DNA of 64,000 nucleotides from Pseudomonas sp. S09G 359 (GCF_002843605.1 NZ_CP025263.1:1742501-1806500), one strand, 5' to 3'. Shown: positions 8,153 through 21,033, counted from the first letter of the stretch. The notes: a model not told the origin generated them from the sequence alone. A program made the numbers and translations.

Positions 8153-10081
8153 TTATTGATTGTCGAAGTAGCGCTCATGCCAATCCACCAGCGGCTGTGG
8201 TGAGTTGAGCTTCTGGCCGTAGATCACCGAATAAGACAGCACGTTCTGCACATACTGGCGGGTTTCGTCGAACGGGATGCTTTCCACCCATACATCGAAA
8301 CTCAGGTGGTCCGCGCCGCGCAGCCATTGGCGTACGCGGCCGGGGCCGGCGTTGTAGGCGGCGGAGGCGAGCACGCGGTTGCCGTTGAACTGGCTGTGCA
8401 CCTGGCTCAGGTAAGCGGCGCCAAGCTGGATGTTTTTGTCCGGGTCCAGCACCTGGGCGGGCGAGGCCAGCGGGATGCTGAATTTGCGCGCGGTTTCCTT
8501 GGCTGTCCCGGGCATCAGTTGCATCAGGCCGCTGGCGCCGACGCCGGAGCGGGCGTCGTCCATGAAGGCGCTTTCCTGGCGCGTGATAGCAAATACCCAG
8601 CTGGAATGCAGGCCACGCACCTTGGCTTCGCGCACCAGGGTGTCGCGGTGGGCCATGGGGAAGCGGATGTCCAGGTCGTCCCAGTACTGCGCCTGGCTGA
8701 TCGTGCGGATCGCCGGGAAGTACCACTTCATGTCGTAGGCCAGCTTGGCCTGGGCGACCATCTCGTCACGGTTGAAGTGGCGGCTGACGTGGTACCACTC
8801 GCGGCGGCCATCGACGATCTGGCCACGTGCGTAGAACTCCAGGGCACGCCGCACGCCCGGGGTGTTACGGACTTTATTGACCAGCGCCTGGCTCATCAAC
8901 AGCGGTTTGTTCTTCAGCTGGTACGGCGCCTTGGAGCGGTCGGCGGCGAGGAAACCGTAGAAGTCCCGTTCCTGCGCGAGGTTTTTGTACAGCACCAGCG
9001 GTTGCGGGTTCTTCGGCTCGGCCAGTTCCAGGCTGCGGGCCTGCCAGTAGCGCCAGCGGTTGGTGGTGGCCAGGTCTTGTGGGAGCTTGCGGGTCAACTG
9101 GTAGGCATCTTCCCAGCGGGCCAGGCGCAACAGTAGGCGCAGGCGCCATTCGGACACGGTGTTGTCGCGCAGCTCGGGGTCGTACTTGGTCATCACATCG
9201 AGTGCGCGCGGGTCATATCGGCGTGCCAGGGTCAGGCCGATTTCACGCGCGATCGACACTTTTTCGTCACGGGAGAAGTGCATGCTGCTGGCATACCCGT
9301 CGAGCAGGGCCATGGCTTTGTCCGGGTCCTGGCGCGCCAGGCGGCGCAGGCCCAGGCCTACGGCGTCGGACATAGCCTCGGTGGCCGGCAGGAAGCGCGA
9401 CGGGTCGCTGAGCATGTCGGGCTTTTGCGCCACATCGACCATCAGGCGGCCCTGGGCGCCGAGCGTCGGCAGGGTTTTCACCAGGCTGTTGGCCAGCGCG
9501 TAGTTGCGGGCCTCGGCGGCCAGTTTGGCGCGGTCCCAGATTTTTTGTTCGGTGAGCTGGCCATCGGCGGCCCACTGGCCGAAGGTGGCATCGCAGGCGG
9601 CCGGTTGGGATTTACCGGTGAGCCAGAGTTTTTCAGTGTTCTTGTAGCCTTCGGCTTTAAGGTTGTGCGTCAGTTGAAACTGGGCATGCAGGCAGTCCAG
9701 CTCGACGAAATTGAGCTTGGGGTCGTAGTACTTTTCAAAGGTCTGCCAGTCGCCACGGTCGGCGAGCCAGCGCAACCAGCGCAGTTTCATCCAGTTGGCC
9801 TGGGGCAGGTCGCCGTTTTTGGCCAGGAATTGTTCGATTTCCTGGTTGCTCGCGGTTTTCAGGCGCGCGGTCAGTTCGTCGTAGGCCAGGTAGGGCGTCA
9901 GCGGGTAGTCGGCCAGGGCCTGGCTGTATTGCATGTAAGGGCCAGTGTCGCCCTTGGCCAGTGCGCGCTTGGCTTCATCGTAGTATTGACGTTGGGTGGT
10001 GAGGTCCACGGCCTGGGCGGATTGAACGGCGGTGGCGGAAAGAAGCAGACAAGATAAAAAGTTGAAAAGGCGACTGCGCAT
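8153..10081 (-). CDS. slt: Soluble lytic murein transglycosylase Slt
   Basis: A 642-residue exported enzyme. A signal peptide covers about residues 1-24 (LLLSATAVQSAQA before VDLTTQ). The long helical superhelix domain follows. The C-terminal lysozyme-like SLT domain has the catalytic glutamate in TRQESAFMDD near residue 502, then GASGLMQLMPGTA and AAYNAGPGRV. It cleaves the MurNAc-GlcNAc bond of peptidoglycan to give 1,6-anhydro muropeptides, the input of the recycling pathway that NagZ (23930-24940) also serves. The start MRSRLFNF is chosen because it opens the signal peptide; the frame extends 16 codons upstream. Confidence 0.95.
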   Translation of the reverse strand: MRSRLFNFLSCLLLSATAVQSAQAVDLTTQRQYYDEAKRALAKGDTGPYMQYSQALADYPLTPYLAYDELTARLKTASNQEIEQFLAKNGDLPQANWMKLRWLRWLADRGDWQTFEKYYDPKLNFVELDCLHAQFQLTHNLKAEGYKNTEKLWLTGKSQPAACDATFGQWAADGQLTEQKIWDRAKLAAEARNYALANSLVKTLPTLGAQGRLMVDVAQKPDMLSDPSRFLPATEAMSDAVGLGLRRLARQDPDKAMALLDGYASSMHFSRDEKVSIAREIGLTLARRYDPRALDVMTKYDPELRDNTVSEWRLRLLLRLARWEDAYQLTRKLPQDLATTNRWRYWQARSLELAEPKNPQPLVLYKNLAQERDFYGFLAADRSKAPYQLKNKPLLMSQALVNKVRNTPGVRRALEFYARGQIVDGRREWYHVSRHFNRDEMVAQAKLAYDMKWYFPAIRTISQAQYWDDLDIRFPMAHRDTLVREAKVRGLHSSWVFAITRQESAFMDDARSGVGASGLMQLMPGTAKETARKFSIPLASPAQVLDPDKNIQLGAAYLSQVHSQFNGNRVLASAAYNAGPGRVRQWLRGADHLSFDVWVESIPFDETRQYVQNVLSYSVIYGQKLNSPQPLVDWHERYFDNQ

Positions 10082-10294
10082 GAGACGTCCGTGCAGAGAA
10101 ATCACGACTAGCGCCGGCATCGCCGACACTGATTGCCCCTAGCTTAGCCTTTTGCCAGCGAGCGGCGAAAGCTTTGCCGGCCGGTTCGTTCAAGTTCGCT
10201 GCAAATGTCCTACAGGACGTGTCTGTTGCGAAAATGCTGGCCGCATCCCACCCTCAAGTCAGGTAGAATGCGCGCCCAGTTTTTGGAGAAGCGT

Positions 10295-12214
10295 ATGACC
10301 CTGCTCAAATTCAGCGATGTGTCCCTTGCTTTCGGCGCTATGCCGTTGTTGGACAAGGTGTCCTGGCAGATCGCCCGTGGTGAGCGGGTGTGCATCATCG
10401 GCCGCAACGGCACCGGCAAGTCCAGCATGATGAAGCTGGTAAAAGGCGACCAGAAGCCCGATGACGGCTCTGTCTGGCGTGCCCCAGGCCTGAAGATCGG
10501 CGAATTGCCGCAAGAATTGCCGGTGGCCGACGGACGGACAGTGTTCGACGTGGTTGCCGAAGGCCTGGATGGCGTGGGCGAGTTGCTGGCGCAATACCAT
10601 CACCTGGCGCAGAACTGCGTCACCGAAGCTGACCTGGACAAGCTGATGCACGTTCAGCAAGACCTCGAAGCCCGTGATGGCTGGCGCTTGCAGCAATTGG
10701 TCGACAGTACCCTGAGCCGCCTGCAACTGCCGGCCGACAAGACCCTCGCCGAGTTGTCCGGCGGCTGGCGTCGCCGTGTGCTGCTGGCCCAGGCGCTGGT
10801 GTCCGAGCCGGACCTGCTGCTGCTTGACGAGCCGACCAACCACCTGGACATCGGCGCCATCGCCTGGCTGGAAGAAGCCCTCAAGGAATTCCAGGGCGCC
10901 GTGCTGTTTATCACGCACGACCGTTCCTTCCTGCAGAACCTGGCCACGCGCATCCTGGAACTGGACCGTGGCGGCCTGATCGATTGGAACGGCGACTACG
11001 CCAGCTTCCTGGTGCACAAGGAAGCGGCACTGGCGGCAGAAGAAACCGCCAACGCGCTGTTCGACAAGAAGCTGGCCCAGGAAGAAGTCTGGATCCGCCA
11101 GGGCATCAAGGCCCGCCGTACCCGTAACGAAGGCCGCGTGCGCGCCCTGAAAGCCTTGCGCGTAGAGCGCAGCGAGCGTCGCGAGCGCACCGGCAAGGCG
11201 AATATCCAGCTGGACACCGCCGACAAGTCGGGCAAGCAGGTGATGGTGCTGGAAAACGTCAGCTTCCATCACCCGGACGGCCCGTTCCTGATCAAGGACT
11301 TCTCCATGGTCCTGCAGCGCGGCGACCGTATCGGCCTGTTGGGCGCCAACGGCACCGGCAAGACTACCTTGCTCAAGCTGATGCTCAGCGGTCTGCAGCC
11401 GACCAGCGGTACGGTGGAAGAGGGCACGCGTATCGACGTGGCTTACTTCGACCAGTTGCGTCACCAGTTGGATCTGGAAAAAACCGTGATCGACAACGTG
11501 GCCGAAGGCCGCGACTTTATCGATATCGACGGCCAGAGCCGCCACGTACTCAGCTACCTGGGCGACTTCCTGTTCAGCCCGCAACGTGCACGTACGCCGG
11601 TGAAAGCCTTGTCCGGTGGTGAGCGCGCGCGCCTGCTGCTGGCCAAGCTGTTCAGCAAGCCGGCCAACCTGCTGGTACTCGACGAACCGACCAACGACCT
11701 CGACGTAGAAACCCTTGAGCTGCTGGAAGAGGTCCTGCTGACCTTCAATGGCACCGTGCTGATGGTCAGCCACGACCGGGCATTCCTCGACAACGTGGTC
11801 ACCAGCACCCTGGTCTTCGAAGGCGAAGGCAAGGTGCGTGAATACGTCGGTGGTTACCAGGACTGGCTGCGTCAGGGCGGCTCGCCGCGCCTGCTGGGCG
11901 TGACCGAGAGCAAGTCCGGCAAGGCCGACTTGACCTCGGCGGTCGTTGCCCCGGTGGCCGCTGCGGCACCTGCGGTAGAAGCTGCTCCGGCCGCCAAGAA
12001 GAAACTCAGCTACAAGCTGCAGCGTGAGCTGGAAGCCTTGCCGGGCGATATCGACGCCAAGGAACAGCAGATTGCCGCCGTAGAAGCGGACATGGCTGAC
12101 GCAGGCTTCTACCTGCGCCCGGCGGCGGAAACCGCCAAGGTCATCGCCTCCCTGGAGACGTTGAACCAGGAGCTGGAAGTGCTGATGGAGCGTTGGGCCG
12201 AGCTGGATGCCTGA
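10295..12214 (+). CDS. uup: ABC-F family ATPase Uup
   Basis: A 639-residue protein with two ABC ATPase domains and no membrane segments. Domain 1 has Walker A GRNGTGKSS near 36 and LSGGWRRRV near 155; domain 2 has GANGTGKTT near 350 and LSGGERARLL near 440, each with LLLDEPTN. The tail (about 570-639) is the charged coiled coil typical of Uup. ABC-F proteins act on ribosomes, and Uup is also linked to transposon excision and DNA branch structures. TTTTTGGAGAAGC precedes the ATG at 10295. A strong terminator follows. Confidence 0.93.
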   Translation: MTLLKFSDVSLAFGAMPLLDKVSWQIARGERVCIIGRNGTGKSSMMKLVKGDQKPDDGSVWRAPGLKIGELPQELPVADGRTVFDVVAEGLDGVGELLAQYHHLAQNCVTEADLDKLMHVQQDLEARDGWRLQQLVDSTLSRLQLPADKTLAELSGGWRRRVLLAQALVSEPDLLLLDEPTNHLDIGAIAWLEEALKEFQGAVLFITHDRSFLQNLATRILELDRGGLIDWNGDYASFLVHKEAALAAEETANALFDKKLAQEEVWIRQGIKARRTRNEGRVRALKALRVERSERRERTGKANIQLDTADKSGKQVMVLENVSFHHPDGPFLIKDFSMVLQRGDRIGLLGANGTGKTTLLKLMLSGLQPTSGTVEEGTRIDVAYFDQLRHQLDLEKTVIDNVAEGRDFIDIDGQSRHVLSYLGDFLFSPQRARTPVKALSGGERARLLLAKLFSKPANLLVLDEPTNDLDVETLELLEEVLLTFNGTVLMVSHDRAFLDNVVTSTLVFEGEGKVREYVGGYQDWLRQGGSPRLLGVTESKSGKADLTSAVVAPVAAAAPAVEAAPAAKKKLSYKLQRELEALPGDIDAKEQQIAAVEADMADAGFYLRPAAETAKVIASLETLNQELEVLMERWAELDA

Positions 12215-12231
12215 TTGATCCGCACGCAATA

Positions 12232-12268
12232 AAAAACCCGGTGCTCATCTGATGAGCACCGGGTTTTT
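12232..12268 (+). terminator. Intrinsic terminator after uup
   Basis: A nearly perfect hairpin AAAAACCCGGTGCTCATC / GATGAGCACCGGGTTTTT (12232-12249 and 12251-12268) ends in a T run. The A run on the other side makes it bidirectional. Confidence 0.93.
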
Positions 12269-12289
12269 CATATGAAATGCAGTTCAAAT

Positions 12290-12377
12290 GTGGGAGGGGG
12301 CTTGCCCCCGATTGCGGTGTTTCAGTCACCAGATGTATCAACTGACAGACTGCTATCGGGGGCAAGCCCCCTCCCAC
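12290..12377. repeat. Paired REP element, class B
   Basis: Class B core GTGGGAGGGGGCTTGCCCCC at 12290-12312 with its inverted copy at 12355-12377. It fills the convergent gap between uup and the universal stress gene. Confidence 0.92.
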
Positions 12378-12382
12378 AGGTC

Positions 12383-12829
12383 TTACTTGTTGGTGTCCTT
12401 GACCAGCTTCACCGCCAGCACATCACACGGCGCGCCGTGCAGTACGTCGTTGGCAGTAGAGCCCAGCAGCAGCGCCAGGCCGTGTCGGCCATGGCTGCCA
12501 ACCACGATCAGGTCGCAAGCCTTTTCCTTGGCAAGATGGTGGATCTCCTGGCGCGGTTGGCCGTACGTGAGGTGGCAGTCATCTTTTTGCAGGTGCGGGT
12601 ATTTGAGGATCAGGCGGTCGAGGCGCTCTTTGGCCTGGTCGAATTGTTGTTGCTGCAACTGGGAAAGGTCCATCGGCACGTCGCCACCGAAGGCCATGGC
12701 CATGGGCTCTACGATGTGCACGAGAGACAGTTTGGCGCCATTGGCAATTGCAGATTCCTGCGCGCGCTTGATCACTGGGTCGCACTCTTCGGTCAGATCG
12801 ACAGCGACCAGAATATGTTGGTAGGGCAT
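12383..12829 (-). CDS. Universal stress protein (UspA family)
   Basis: A 148-residue single-domain Usp. It opens with the canonical MPYQHILVAVDLTEE and carries the ATP-binding pattern G-2X-G-9X-G-S/T as GSHGRHGLALLLGS near residues 112-125. The ATP-binding subgroup of Usp proteins is induced by stationary phase, anaerobiosis or other stress. It is a single gene between a REP pair and the divergent gene at 12935. Confidence 0.92.
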   Translation of the reverse strand: MPYQHILVAVDLTEECDPVIKRAQESAIANGAKLSLVHIVEPMAMAFGGDVPMDLSQLQQQQFDQAKERLDRLILKYPHLQKDDCHLTYGQPRQEIHHLAKEKACDLIVVGSHGRHGLALLLGSTANDVLHGAPCDVLAVKLVKDTNK

Positions 12830-12934
12830 GAGGCGTTCCTCCAGGGGACTGCAATAAGTTCAGTATGGCTGCTTTCAAGCGGATGGGGTTGCGACAGATC
12901 AAATCCGCTCATCTAGAAATTCGGGAGTACACAT

Positions 12935-13372
12935 ATGACGGTCTGGATAGTGGTGTCAATCCTTGCAGTGGTTCTTAGCCCTCTGGCATGGCTGCGTCCG
13001 TCGCGTCATCAGAGCGGGCGCATGGCCCTGCGCATGGAGGCGCGCCGCATCGGCCTGAGCATGCAACTGGCGCCCCAGGAGTGGCCGCACTGGCTCAAAC
13101 AGGAGCCGCCGAGCCCCTGCGCGCAGTATTGCCGGCCACGACGCGGCAGTGCGCCGGCCACCTGGAGTTACTGGCAGTTGGAGCCGGGGGTGTGGGTCAA
13201 CCAATGGCGTGAAGTGTGTACGGATGCGAAGTTGTTGCCGCATTTTGCAACGCTGCCGGCAAACGTCTATAAGGTCGAGGCCGACGCGCAAATGATCGCC
13301 TTGTATTGGGGCGAGAAAGGCGAGCCGAGCGTGTTGAAAGACATCGATACGTTACTCAAGGCATTGGCCTGA
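12935..13372 (+). CDS. Membrane-anchored hypothetical protein
   Basis: A 145-residue protein with one N-terminal membrane segment (VWIVVSILAVVLSPLAWL, about 3-20) followed by a soluble domain rich in Trp and Arg (WSYWQLEPGVWVNQW). The topology suggests an inner-membrane protein with a compact soluble domain. From memory a homologue occupies the same place before fadB in P. aeruginosa. No functional domain is recognised. GGGAGT lies 7 bp before the start. Confidence 0.8.
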   Translation: MTVWIVVSILAVVLSPLAWLRPSRHQSGRMALRMEARRIGLSMQLAPQEWPHWLKQEPPSPCAQYCRPRRGSAPATWSYWQLEPGVWVNQWREVCTDAKLLPHFATLPANVYKVEADAQMIALYWGEKGEPSVLKDIDTLLKALA

Positions 13373-13385
13373 CCGAATCCCGGGC

Positions 13386-13414
13386 AATAAAAAGCCCGAC
13401 ATCATCATCGGGCT
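13386..13414 (-). terminator. Hairpin with T run only on the minus strand
   Basis: Stem AGCCCGA/TCGGGCT (13393-13399, 13408-13414). Reading the minus strand, the stem is followed by TTTTTATTG; reading the plus strand there is no T run. It may still end the plus-strand gene before it, but its polarity fits a transcript coming from the fadB side. Confidence 0.6.
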
Positions 13415-13870
13415 GGAGTTGGCCAGGCAGGCCGGTAAATCGCTGATACATCACGCCGGGTGTTCGCCCAAGCGTTCTGACTATTCTGTAACGAGTGCCG
13501 CAAGCCTAGCGGTATATCCGGATCTGTACAGCCTTTTCCGGCGCCTTTTCGATTATTGATCCTGTGAATACCTCCATATTGGTCGAGCACGTGCTCGGGG
13601 GCGAGGTTCTGAAATGACTGGAAAGTCGCGTTTTTCCTAGCCTTTCGAGCGATTGACAATTGCTCGGAATTGGATGAAGGTGGCGTACCCAAATCAAACG
13701 GGCGTATGAATTGAGCGTTTGTCTGTCAGACCGCTCATACAGAACCCCGACTAGCGCATTGGCGGGTGTGCCTGGCGGATTGGCGTGAGCATTGACGCAA
13801 CTGTCAATGTCCAACCAGAGGCCAGCGTCCAATGTGTACTGTTCAGCTTCCATATCGTGGAGATCAGTTG
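13415..13870. promoter_or_regulatory. fadB upstream region with three inverted repeats
   Basis: No convincing gene lies in these 456 bp. Three symmetric sites are visible: CGAGCACGTGCTCG (13584-13597, perfect), GAGCGTTTGTCTGTCAGAC-CGCTC (13713-13736, with a 3-nt insertion in one arm) and CATTGACGCAACTGTCAATG (13790-13809, 7-bp arms). The last is 61 bp before the fadB start, where an operator would be expected. PsrA-like half sites CAAAC and GTTTG occur at 13695 and 13717 but at the wrong spacing for a full PsrA box. Confidence 0.5.
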
Positions 13871-17223
<3,353 letters not shown>

Positions 17224-17239
17224 GCGTTCGGTTGGCGGA

Positions 17240-17270
17240 AGCCGGGGCCCAGTGCCCCGGTTTTTGTTTT
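17240..17270 (+). terminator. Intrinsic terminator after fadA
   Basis: Stem CCGGGGC/GCCCCGG (17242-17248 and 17254-17260) followed by TTTTTGTTTTTG. Confidence 0.92.
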
Positions 17271-17319
17271 TGGGCAGTTTTGAATTTTTTTTTAATAAAT
17301 TTTGTAAGAGGGCCAGAGC

Positions 17320-17556
17320 ATGAAAGTCGAACCAGGGCTCTACCAACATTATAAGGGGCCGCAGTACCGCGTTTTTAACGTGGCACGGCACTCCGAGACC
17401 GAAGAAGAAGTGGTGTTTTACCAAGCACTGTATGGCGATTACGGCTTTTGGGTGCGCCCGTTGAGCATGTTCCTCGAGACCGTCGAAGTTGACGGCGAGC
17501 AGGTCCCGCGCTTTGCTTTGGTCCAGGCCGAACCCAGTGTTTTTTCAGGGCAATAA
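17320..17556 (+). CDS. DUF1653 domain protein
   Basis: A 78-residue protein that is almost entirely a DUF1653 domain: GLYQHYKGPQYRVFNVARHSETEEEVVFYQALYG, then the tryptophan-containing WVRPLSMFLE. The family is small and of unknown function. The start has GAGGG about 8 bp upstream. It lies between the fadA terminator and topA, and the AT-rich stretch at 17281-17305 just before it probably holds its promoter. Confidence 0.9.
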   Translation: MKVEPGLYQHYKGPQYRVFNVARHSETEEEVVFYQALYGDYGFWVRPLSMFLETVEVDGEQVPRFALVQAEPSVFSGQ

Positions 17557-17670
17557 CGGCAGGCCGCGCAGAATGCTGCGCTTGACCTCACCTTGTTGCC
17601 ACTATATATAGCGTTGCCGCGTCAGGCGCCAACTGCCTTTCACTTCTCGAATTCAGGAATTTTCTGATCC

Positions 17671-20292
17671 ATGGGCAAATCGCTGGTCATTGTGGAATCC
17701 CCGGCTAAGGCCAAGACCATCAACAAGTACTTGGGCAACGAGTACGTGGTGAAGTCGAGTATCGGCCATATCCGAGACCTGCCCACCAGCGGTTCGGCTA
17801 GCGCCAGCAAGGAGCCTGCTGCCAAGCGCGGCAAGGCGGCTGCGGGCGAAGGTCCGGTACTCACGCCTAAAGAGAAAGCGCGCAAGCAGCTGGTCTCGCG
17901 CATGGGTGTGGACCCGGAACATGGCTGGAAGGCCAAGTACGAAATCCTTCCGGGCAAGGAAAAGGTCATCGAAGAGCTGCGCCGGCTCGCCAAAGATGCC
18001 GACACCATCTATCTCGCAACGGACTTGGACCGCGAAGGGGAAGCCATTGCCTGGCACCTGCGGGAAGCCATCGGCGGTGACGACAGCCGCTACAAGCGTG
18101 TGGTGTTCAACGAAATCACCAAGAAAGCCATCCAGGAAGCCTTCTCCAAGCCGGGCGAACTGGACATCGACCGCGTCAATGCCCAACAGGCCCGTCGTTT
18201 CCTCGACCGCGTCGTGGGCTACATGGTTTCGCCACTGCTGTGGGCCAAGATCGCCCGTGGCCTGTCCGCCGGCCGTGTGCAATCGGTAGCGGTAAAGCTG
18301 GTGGTGGAGCGTGAGCGCGAGATCCGTGCGTTCAACCCCGAAGAATATTGGGAAGTGCATGCCGACCTCGGTACCGCCAAGGGCGCCAACGTGCGCTTTG
18401 AAGTGGCCCGTGAGAAAGGCGAGGCGTTCAAGCCGCTGAACGAAGCCCAGGCCATGGCCGCGCTGGAAAAGCTCAAGGCTTCCAGCTACAGCATCGTCAA
18501 GCGCGAAGACAAGCCGACCAGCAGCAAGCCGTCGGCGCCGTTCATCACGTCCACCCTGCAACAGGCCGCGAGCAACCGCCTGGGCTTCGGCGTGAAGAAA
18601 ACCATGATGATGGCCCAGCGTCTGTACGAAGCCGGCTACATCACTTATATGCGTACTGACTCCACCAACCTGTCGCAAGACGCGGTGGCGATGGCGCGTA
18701 CTTATATTGAAAGCGAATTCGGCAAGAAGTACCTGCCGGAGAAGCCGAACGTCTACAGCAGCAAAGAGGGCGCCCAGGAGGCTCACGAAGCGATTCGTCC
18801 TTCCGACGCCAACACCGAGCCAAGCAAGCTCAGTGGCATGGAGCGCGACGCTGAGCGCCTCTACGAGCTGATCTGGCGCCAGTTCCTGGCGTGCCAGATG
18901 CTGCCGGCGCAATACCTGTCCACTACCGTCACCGTGGCGGCTGCGGACTTTGAGCTGCGTGCCAAGGGCCGCATCCTCAAGTTCGACGGTTACACCCGGG
19001 TGATGCCGCAGATCGCCAAGCCTGGCGATGACGACGTGCTGCCGGACATGGCCCAGGGCGACACGTTGAAGCTGATCAAGCTCGACCCGTCCCAGCACTT
19101 CACCAAGCCGCCGGCGCGTTACTCTGAAGCCAGCCTGGTGAAAGAGATGGAGAAACGCGGAATCGGTCGTCCTTCGACCTACGCGGCGATCATCTCGACC
19201 ATTCAGGACCGTGGCTACGTCGCGCTGCATAACCGTCGTTTCTATTCGGAAAAGATGGGCGATATTGTTACTGAGCGTCTGTCCGAGAGCTTCTCCAACC
19301 TGATGGACTACGGCTTTACCGCCGGCATGGAAGAGAACCTCGACGACGTGGCCCAGGGCGAGCGCGACTGGAAAAACGTGCTGGATGAGTTCTACGGCGA
19401 CTTCAAGAAAAAGCTCGAAGTGGCCGAAAGCCCTGAGAGCGGCATGCGCGCCAACCAGCCGGTGATGACCGACATCCCGTGCCTGACCTGCGGCCGCCCG
19501 ATGCAGATTCGTACTGCATCCACAGGCGTTTTCCTCGGTTGCTCGGGTTACAGCCTGCCGCCGAAAGAGCGCTGCAAGGCCACCGTCAACCTGGTGCCGG
19601 GCGATGAAATTGCGGCCGACGACGAGGGTGAATCCGAGTCGCTGGTACTGCGTGGCAAGCACCGCTGCCCGATCTGCAGCACGGCGATGGACGCCTACCT
19701 GCTGGACGAGAAGCACAAGCTGCACATCTGCGGTAACAACCCGGATTGCGACGGCTACGAGATCGAGGAAGGCAGCTACCGCATCAAGGGCTACGAAGGC
19801 CCGAGCCTGGAATGCGACAAGTGCGGCAGCGAGATGCAGCTCAAGACCGGCCGTTTCGGCAAGTTCTTCGGTTGTACCAACCCGACGTGCAAGAACACCC
19901 GCAAGCTGCTCAAGAGCGGTGATGCGGCGCCGCCGAAGATGGACCCGGTGAAGATGCCCGAACTCAAGTGCGAGAAGGTCAACGACACCTACATCCTGCG
20001 TGACGGCGCTTCGGGCCTGTTCCTGGCTGCCAGCCAGTTCCCGAAAAACCGCGAAACCCGTGCACCGTTGGTGTTGGAGATCGTGCCGCACAAGGACGAG
20101 ATCGATCCTAAGTATCACTTCCTGTGCGAAGCGCCGAAGAAGGATCCCGACGGTCGCCCGGCCGTGATCCGCTACAGCCGCAAGACCAAGGAGCAGTATG
20201 TGCAGACCGAAGTGGACGGCAAGCCTACGGGCTGGAAAGCGTTCTACGATGGCGGCAAGTGGAAGGTCGAGGACAAGCGCCAGGGCGCTTGA
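17671..20292 (+). CDS. topA: DNA topoisomerase I TopA
   Basis: An 873-residue type IA topoisomerase. It has the Toprim domain ([31 protein letters not shown]), the catalytic tyrosine 326 in [10 protein letters not shown], and three C-terminal four-cysteine zinc modules ([27 protein letters not shown]) in about residues 605-760, followed by a basic tail. It relaxes negative supercoils and limits R-loops. It is about the size of the E. coli enzyme. It is monocistronic, with a strong terminator. Confidence 0.97.
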   Translation: MGKSLVIVESPAKAKTINKYLGNEYVVKSSIGHIRDLPTSGSASASKEPAAKRGKAAAGEGPVLTPKEKARKQLVSRMGVDPEHGWKAKYEILPGKEKVIEELRRLAKDADTIYLATDLDREGEAIAWHLREAIGGDDSRYKRVVFNEITKKAIQEAFSKPGELDIDRVNAQQARRFLDRVVGYMVSPLLWAKIARGLSAGRVQSVAVKLVVEREREIRAFNPEEYWEVHADLGTAKGANVRFEVAREKGEAFKPLNEAQAMAALEKLKASSYSIVKREDKPTSSKPSAPFITSTLQQAASNRLGFGVKKTMMMAQRLYEAGYITYMRTDSTNLSQDAVAMARTYIESEFGKKYLPEKPNVYSSKEGAQEAHEAIRPSDANTEPSKLSGMERDAERLYELIWRQFLACQMLPAQYLSTTVTVAAADFELRAKGRILKFDGYTRVMPQIAKPGDDDVLPDMAQGDTLKLIKLDPSQHFTKPPARYSEASLVKEMEKRGIGRPSTYAAIISTIQDRGYVALHNRRFYSEKMGDIVTERLSESFSNLMDYGFTAGMEENLDDVAQGERDWKNVLDEFYGDFKKKLEVAESPESGMRANQPVMTDIPCLTCGRPMQIRTASTGVFLGCSGYSLPPKERCKATVNLVPGDEIAADDEGESESLVLRGKHRCPICSTAMDAYLLDEKHKLHICGNNPDCDGYEIEEGSYRIKGYEGPSLECDKCGSEMQLKTGRFGKFFGCTNPTCKNTRKLLKSGDAAPPKMDPVKMPELKCEKVNDTYILRDGASGLFLAASQFPKNRETRAPLVLEIVPHKDEIDPKYHFLCEAPKKDPDGRPAVIRYSRKTKEQYVQTEVDGKPTGWKAFYDGGKWKVEDKRQGA

Positions 20293-20312
20293 TCGTCTAA
20301 TCTGACCACTAC

Positions 20313-20340
20313 AAAGGCCGCCTGCATAGGCGGCCTTTTC
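20313..20340 (+). terminator. Intrinsic terminator after topA
   Basis: Perfect 10-bp stem AAAGGCCGCC/GGCGGCCTTT (20313-20322 and 20329-20338) with loop TGCATA and a closing T run. Confidence 0.95.
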
Positions 20341-20362
20341 TTAGTGTAAAAGTGAGATCATT

Positions 20363-20460
20363 GTGGCGAGCAAGCTTGCTTGCGCTGGGGTGCGAAGCGC
20401 CCCAAAAAAGCGGGCGACCACTACGCAGTCGAACGGGAGAAAGCTCCCCTCCACAGCAAG
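20363..20460. repeat. Decayed REP-like sequence
   Basis: GTGGCGAGCAAGCTTGCTTG at 20363 keeps the class C outer edge and hairpin pattern but has diverged. A weaker inverted partner may be CTCCACAGCAAGCTCGCTCC further on (20451-20470). Confidence 0.6.
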
Positions 20461-20511
20461 CTCGCTCCTGCAAAGCCAGCATCACGTCTATTCGTTGTGG
20501 AGATTGCCGTT

Positions 20512-21033
20512 ATGGCCAACGAACTCTATACCCGTACCAATCAGAAAATTTACTTCGCGGGTTTGTCCCTGGAAGCCCTTGGCCGTGCCGAGGAAGGGAA
20601 GGAGATGAATGCCATCGCGCTGGTCCAGGCGGGGCGTGAGGCAGCCTTGTTCCACCTGTACGGCGCCTTGTTGGGGCTGTGCCATGAGATCGCCGGGTTC
20701 TACCGCTTGCCACAGGCCGGTTCGCCCCGCGCAGAAATGATCATGAATCGCGAAGTGCTGGAGTCCATGGCGATCCCTGAACTGGCCGAGTTGGTGGAAA
20801 TGGCCCAGAGCCCGGACAGCTGGGTTGCACGCCTGCTCAAGGCGCATGCGGATATGTTCCAGCCGCCACGTATACCCCACGTGCCCAAGGGTGACGTGAC
20901 CCAACCGCTGATCGTAGCGGTGGCGCTGGAGGAGGAAGAGCCCAAGCCCCTGAGCCGCGAAGAGCTGGAAGGCTGGCGCCAGGAGTTGAAGAAGATGGCG
21001 CTGCGTTTTCGTGAAGGCCTGAACGAGTGCTGA
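20512..21033 (+). CDS. Conserved Pseudomonas protein, DUF6586-like
   Basis: A 173-residue, mostly helical soluble protein. The N-terminal half (MANELYTRTNQKIYFAGLSL, then EALGRAEEGKEMNAIALVQAGREA) suggests a helical bundle; the C-terminus has an acidic linker (EEEEPKPLSREELEGW) and a basic helix. I recall it as a DUF6586 member present in the same place, between topA and sulA, in other pseudomonads. The start is chosen for the GTGGAG upstream; upstream in-frame residues translate a REP remnant. The function is unknown. Confidence 0.85.
   Translation: MANELYTRTNQKIYFAGLSLEALGRAEEGKEMNAIALVQAGREAALFHLYGALLGLCHEIAGFYRLPQAGSPRAEMIMNREVLESMAIPELAELVEMAQSPDSWVARLLKAHADMFQPPRIPHVPKGDVTQPLIVAVALEEEEPKPLSREELEGWRQELKKMALRFREGLNEC

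Larger units (their letters stand above)
7495..8181. repeat. Imperfect tandem duplication of the whole ABC-exporter/slt intergenic region
   Basis: Unit 1 (about 7495-7841) and unit 2 (about 7842-8181) are nearly the same. Each starts with CAGTTGATCGCCAGCAACCC, which is the 3' coding end of the ABC exporter. Each continues through a class C REP pair with the same 75-bp spacer type and ends with GTCGAAGTAGC, which is the 3' coding end of slt. The inner junction (7823-7842) is therefore a fused fragment of the two genes. Small indels make the offset drift from 347 to 336 bp. This 571-bp gap holds no gene. Confidence 0.9.

Noticed and set aside
10259..12229. 656-residue minus-strand open frame opposite uup
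   Set aside because: Shadow of uup with the same His/Gln/Val-rich bias; no start signal or family motif.
13695..13721. PsrA box before fadB formed by CAAAC and GTTTG
   Set aside because: The half sites are 17 bp apart instead of 2-4, so this is not a proper PsrA operator.
13506..13853. 115-residue minus-strand frame upstream of fadB
   Set aside because: No family-like sequence, no ribosome site, and it covers the expected fadB control region. It was kept only as a possible untranslated leftward RNA.
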